Positions 61,394 through 64,000 of a stretch of DNA of 64,000 bases are shown piece after piece. Both the position numbers and the translations under genes were made by a program. The stretch spans positions 62,001 through 126,000 of the forward strand of contig CAKOHG010000002.1 in the NCBI GenBank assembly GCA_934085565.1, written 5' to 3'. Each line of letters opens with the position of its first letter. The stretch's first letter is position 1. The DNA comes from an uncultured Bacilli bacterium (lineage in GTDB: Bacteria > Bacillota_I > Bacilli_A > RF39 > UBA660). The notes beneath the pieces are model-generated. The model was not told the DNA's origin. It ran no database searches and was given only the letters and a program-made list of their open reading frames with translations.

Positions 61394-61425
61394 AAAAAAT
61401 GCTTAACAATAGGTTAGGCATTTTT
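61394..61425. terminator. Bidirectional terminator, DUF11 gene and beta-helix gene
   Basis: AAATGCTTAAC and GGTTAGGCATTTTT pair with one bulged base on each side. The 175-base gap holds nothing else I recognise except a small CGCC-TTTTT-GGCG hairpin at about 61375. Confidence 0.7.
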
Positions 61426-61427
61426 AG

Positions 61428-63293
61428 CTATTCTGTAGTTTCTAAACTCCATTCTAAAGTGGCTTTGTAGGTGGCTACTTTTTTTAAAGGTTCGTTAACT
61501 TGTAAAAGGATTCCGGTATCTTTCGTCCAACTAATAGTCGTTGTTTTAATTTCTTCATCATTTTTAGTTCCCGAGTAAACAAGGGTTTTCTCATTAGAAA
61601 GAACAGATAAATCATCATTTTCCTTAAATACTAATGCTTTTGGTAAAATGTCCTCATTATCCGTAAGTTCTTTAGTAACCGTGACATATAATTGCCAATC
61701 TGTGCTATTAACACGAGAATCCGTCACAAGAATATTAATCTCTTCTTTTTTAGGACACAACAAAGGAGAAGTACTAATCGGTGTTAAATCAAAACATATA
61801 ATGGAAGGAATATTTTCGATAGTTAATTCCCCTGGGTAAACAATTTCTACAGTTTTTGTATTGTATAAAACATTGTTATTTTCTTTAATTTCAAATTTTA
61901 TTTGGGTACCGATAGGAAGAGGAGTTTCATAATTATAAACAAAAGCTCCTGACTCATCTGCTTCGATGACCTCGCTTGTTTCATTATAGGTAATTAAAAT
62001 GCTAGCAAGAGGAAGAGTGAGTCCTTTCATAGAAGTATCTTCATCTGTGATGGCTTTAATTTTTAACTTAAAAAGTCCCAGTGAAAAAATTTTTTTATTA
62101 GCAAAGATAAAGTTTGTTAAAGAAGGCAATGTTTGAAGTTCTTCTTCAGTAAAATTATTACTTGTAATTGTTGCCGTAGTAGAGTTAAAAGTTCCAGAAA
62201 TTGTCGCCGTTTCATTTTCTTTATACCAAGCATAAGTCGGTAGAGTTGTGGTGGATATCAAACTATCTAAAGCAATAGCATTATCAAATAGATTTATTCT
62301 TGTAAAAGTAAAGGTAAAAGGAATACGAGCAGAGGTTCTAATAACATTAGCAGTCGTGTTATAAAGGACGATTTCTTTTGGATTATTTAAATTAAAAGAA
62401 GCTGAAGAAGAATTAAAGTAGATATTGTAGTTACTAGTATTAATACCTGTGAAATTATTTATAATTTTTAAAGTGGTATTACTTTCCAAAGTAAGTGAGC
62501 CATAACTATACCAAGTAGGATAACTTCCGTTAGAGGCGGTTTGGGTTAAAATAAAAGTGGCATTGGTATCTAGAAGAGTTGTGCCAGTTCCGAAAGTTCC
62601 AAAAGCCATTCCATTTGCAGAAGTGACTGAAAAATAAGCATTGCTTAAAACTGAAAAAGTTAAAGCATTCGTTCCGTAAATGAGTTCTCTATTTTCGCTG
62701 GTAAAAGTGACATGGGCATTTTCAAGTATTTTTAAATAAGGATTAGTATTTCGAAACCAAAAGGCAGAATTACTTTTTGATTTGTGAAGAAAAGTTGAAT
62801 TACCTCCAATTTCTACACGATTACATTCAGCGATTTCGTTTCCTGTGGTTAATGAAGTGTCATTGATTGTTACATCGACATCAATAAATCTGGTAATACC
62901 ATTTGCATTAAAAGATATTTGAGGACCGATATAAGTGATATTTTTATATTCGGTAATAACACTATTGTAGCTAGCACTTTCCGGAACATAAAGAATACCA
63001 TAATAATTATTACCAGTAATATTCATATTGCAAACAGTCACCTTATTATTTTTTTGATTTATTTGAATGGTATCTCCAGTAGCAAGTGTTTTTTTATCTT
63101 CAAAATTGTGTCTAACATTTTCATAAGTACCGTCAATGGTGATGTTAAGTTTGGTGCTTGGTAGAGTAATTCCATTTTCTAATGTAATGTCGGCACCTAA
63201 GTAAACATAAGTATAATTATTATTTTGCTCTAAGGCTGTTTTAAGTTCGGCATAACTAAAAACAACAACCGTATTGTCATTTATGATTTGCAT
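61428..63293 (-). CDS. Beta-helix repeat protein with WxL-like C-terminal domain, no signal peptide
   Basis: 621 aa. Residues 1-345 are rich in Asn, Thr and Ser with short repeating strands (for example ENGITLPSTKLNITIDGTYENV and NSTFLHKSKSN), as in right-handed beta-helix adhesin modules. Middle domains (about 345-495) look Ig-like. The C-terminal ~110 residues read DSRVNSTDWQLYVTV, later TTTISWTKDTG, and end ATLEWSLETTE, the pattern of WxL wall-binding domains. There is no N-terminal signal (MQIINDNTVVVFSYAEL). It could be exported by another route or released on mother-cell lysis. Gene start has AGGTGAT. Confidence 0.65.
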   Translation of the reverse strand: MQIINDNTVVVFSYAELKTALEQNNNYTYVYLGADITLENGITLPSTKLNITIDGTYENVRHNFEDKKTLATGDTIQINQKNNKVTVCNMNITGNNYYGILYVPESASYNSVITEYKNITYIGPQISFNANGITRFIDVDVTINDTSLTTGNEIAECNRVEIGGNSTFLHKSKSNSAFWFRNTNPYLKILENAHVTFTSENRELIYGTNALTFSVLSNAYFSVTSANGMAFGTFGTGTTLLDTNATFILTQTASNGSYPTWYSYGSLTLESNTTLKIINNFTGINTSNYNIYFNSSSASFNLNNPKEIVLYNTTANVIRTSARIPFTFTFTRINLFDNAIALDSLISTTTLPTYAWYKENETATISGTFNSTTATITSNNFTEEELQTLPSLTNFIFANKKIFSLGLFKLKIKAITDEDTSMKGLTLPLASILITYNETSEVIEADESGAFVYNYETPLPIGTQIKFEIKENNNVLYNTKTVEIVYPGELTIENIPSIICFDLTPISTSPLLCPKKEEINILVTDSRVNSTDWQLYVTVTKELTDNEDILPKALVFKENDDLSVLSNEKTLVYSGTKNDEEIKTTTISWTKDTGILLQVNEPLKKVATYKATLEWSLETTE

Positions 63294-63372
63294 AAGATCA
63301 CCTGTTATATTTTATGAATTTTGAAAAGAATGGTATAATGAAACCAACTATAACATAGAATGAGAGGGTATT

Positions 63373-63900
63373 ATGAAAGTTTATATAATAAGACATGGTG
63401 AAGTTTTACATAATCGTTTAAAAATATACGATTCAAGTGATGAAGAATTAACAGATTTAGGTATCGCTCAGGCTAAAGTGGCTAAAGATAAATTAAAAGA
63501 TATTTCTTTTGATGTCATTTATGCTTCTCCTTTAAAAAGAACGACACAAACCGCTCATTTAGTAAATGAAAATCATTATCCTGTTATTTTTGATGAAAGG
63601 CTAAGAGAACGAAACTGTGGTAACTTAAGTGGCAAACCTTTATCTTTTACAAATCGTGAAGAGTATTGGAATTACTATTCATTAGTAAATTATGCTGGTG
63701 AAGAAACGATGAAAAATTTTTTTGCAAGAGTTTTTTCTTTTATAGAAGATTTAAAAAAAGAAAATTTTCAGCAAGTTTTGATTGTTTTACATAGTGGTGT
63801 TTCTAAAGCTTTTAGTGCTTATTTTGAAGGTATACAAGATGGTTTATTTTTAAATCGAGGACTTAAAAATTGTGAAATTAAGATTTATAATCTAAAATAA
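63373..63900 (+). CDS. Histidine phosphatase (phosphoglycerate mutase-like)
   Basis: 175 aa. The RHG motif YIIRHGEVLHNR is at the N-terminus with His9 as the phospho-acceptor; YASPLKRTTQTA, ERLRERNCGNLSGK and VLHSGVS supply the rest of the pocket. The family includes phosphoglycerate mutases, cobalamin phosphatases and broad-range phosphatases, and the substrate cannot be told here. AGAGGG precedes the ATG. After it, TTGTCA at 63985-63990 may be the -35 of a gene beyond the window. Confidence 0.88.
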   Translation: MKVYIIRHGEVLHNRLKIYDSSDEELTDLGIAQAKVAKDKLKDISFDVIYASPLKRTTQTAHLVNENHYPVIFDERLRERNCGNLSGKPLSFTNREEYWNYYSLVNYAGEETMKNFFARVFSFIEDLKKENFQQVLIVLHSGVSKAFSAYFEGIQDGLFLNRGLKNCEIKIYNLK

Positions 63901-64000
63901 TTAATTTTCTTATGAGAAAAGTATGATGTTTTTAGATAAAAATAGACGTAAACTTTACAAAAGTTAAAAATAAGAAAAAAATACTTGTCAAAAAAAGTCG

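Noticed and set aside
61200..61394. Small plus-strand frame after the DUF11 gene
   Set aside because: It overlaps the end of the DUF11 gene in another frame, has no ribosome site and runs into hairpins.
1..64000. tRNA, rRNA, insertion sequences or prophage genes
   Set aside because: I saw no tRNA-like cloverleaf with CCA-side signals, no rRNA text, and no transposase or integrase; only the SRP RNA and leaders could be supported.

Overview
The window is AT-rich chromosomal DNA (roughly 30% G+C by eye) from a spore-forming, low-G+C Gram-positive bacterium of Bacilli type. Support comes from RNA polymerase delta (rpoE), Noc, ComK, Veg, SpoVG and a long list of sporulation genes (spoIID, spoIIQ, spoIIR, bofA, spoVT, yabG, yabP, yabQ, cwlD). 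Gene order is a compressed version of the Bacillus subtilis origin region plus its prfA/murA region. UGA is used as a stop, so the code is standard. I cannot place the organism below class level; an uncultured gut lineage is plausible but unproven.

Layout. 1-2.5 kb: an agr quorum-sensing locus (3' end of agrB, an unannotated agrD, and a convergent agrA-agrC pair). 2.6-13.5 kb, minus strand: spoIIQ, spoIID, DUF1146, rpiB, rpmE, a GDSL-like protein, murA, mntP, spoIIR, prmC, a putative ADP-ribosyltransferase, prfA, rpoE, argS, ywiB. 13.6-15.5 kb: a class A PBP on the plus strand. 15.5-22.9 kb, minus strand: noc, rsmG, mnmG, mnmE, jag, yidC, rnpA, rpmH. 22.9-25 kb: a bipartite oriC, two clusters of DnaA boxes flanking dnaA. 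25-32.4 kb: dnaN, comK, recF, gyrB, gyrA. 32.4-33.1 kb: a tandem array of 14 parS sites, then the SRP RNA. 33.1-55.1 kb: tadA, dnaX, ebfC, recR, bofA, holB, ricT, yabB, pth, mfd, spoVT, T-box/metG, a HerA-like ATPase, tatD, a 3D-domain protein, ksgA, yabG, veg, spoVG, yabP, yabQ, divIC, two degenerate ECF ATPases, truA, rplM, rpsI, cwlD. 55.1-64 kb: a more accessory stretch (Zn-dependent phospholipase-like, Abi/HEPN, HtrA, amidase, DUF2974 hydrolase, DUF11 protein, a beta-helix/WxL-like protein, a histidine phosphatase).

Most striking is the chromosome-organisation hardware. A head-to-tail array of 14 parS sites with a 40-41 bp period lies between gyrA and ffs, about 7.5 kb from the likely unwinding site. 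Four perfect Noc-binding palindromes lie further right (35.3-43.5 kb). The only ParB-family gene in the window carries Noc-type specificity residues, not ParB-type, and lacks the N-terminal membrane-targeting segment of B. subtilis Noc. The parS-binding ParB must therefore be encoded outside the window.

Other highlights: an ADP-ribosyltransferase-like gene translationally coupled between prfA and prmC; comK placed between dnaN and recF with a well-formed ComK box beside a DnaA box; a candidate -1 frameshift site in dnaX giving a 431-residue short form; and ATPase-dead remnants at the ecfA1-ecfA2 position with ecfT missing.
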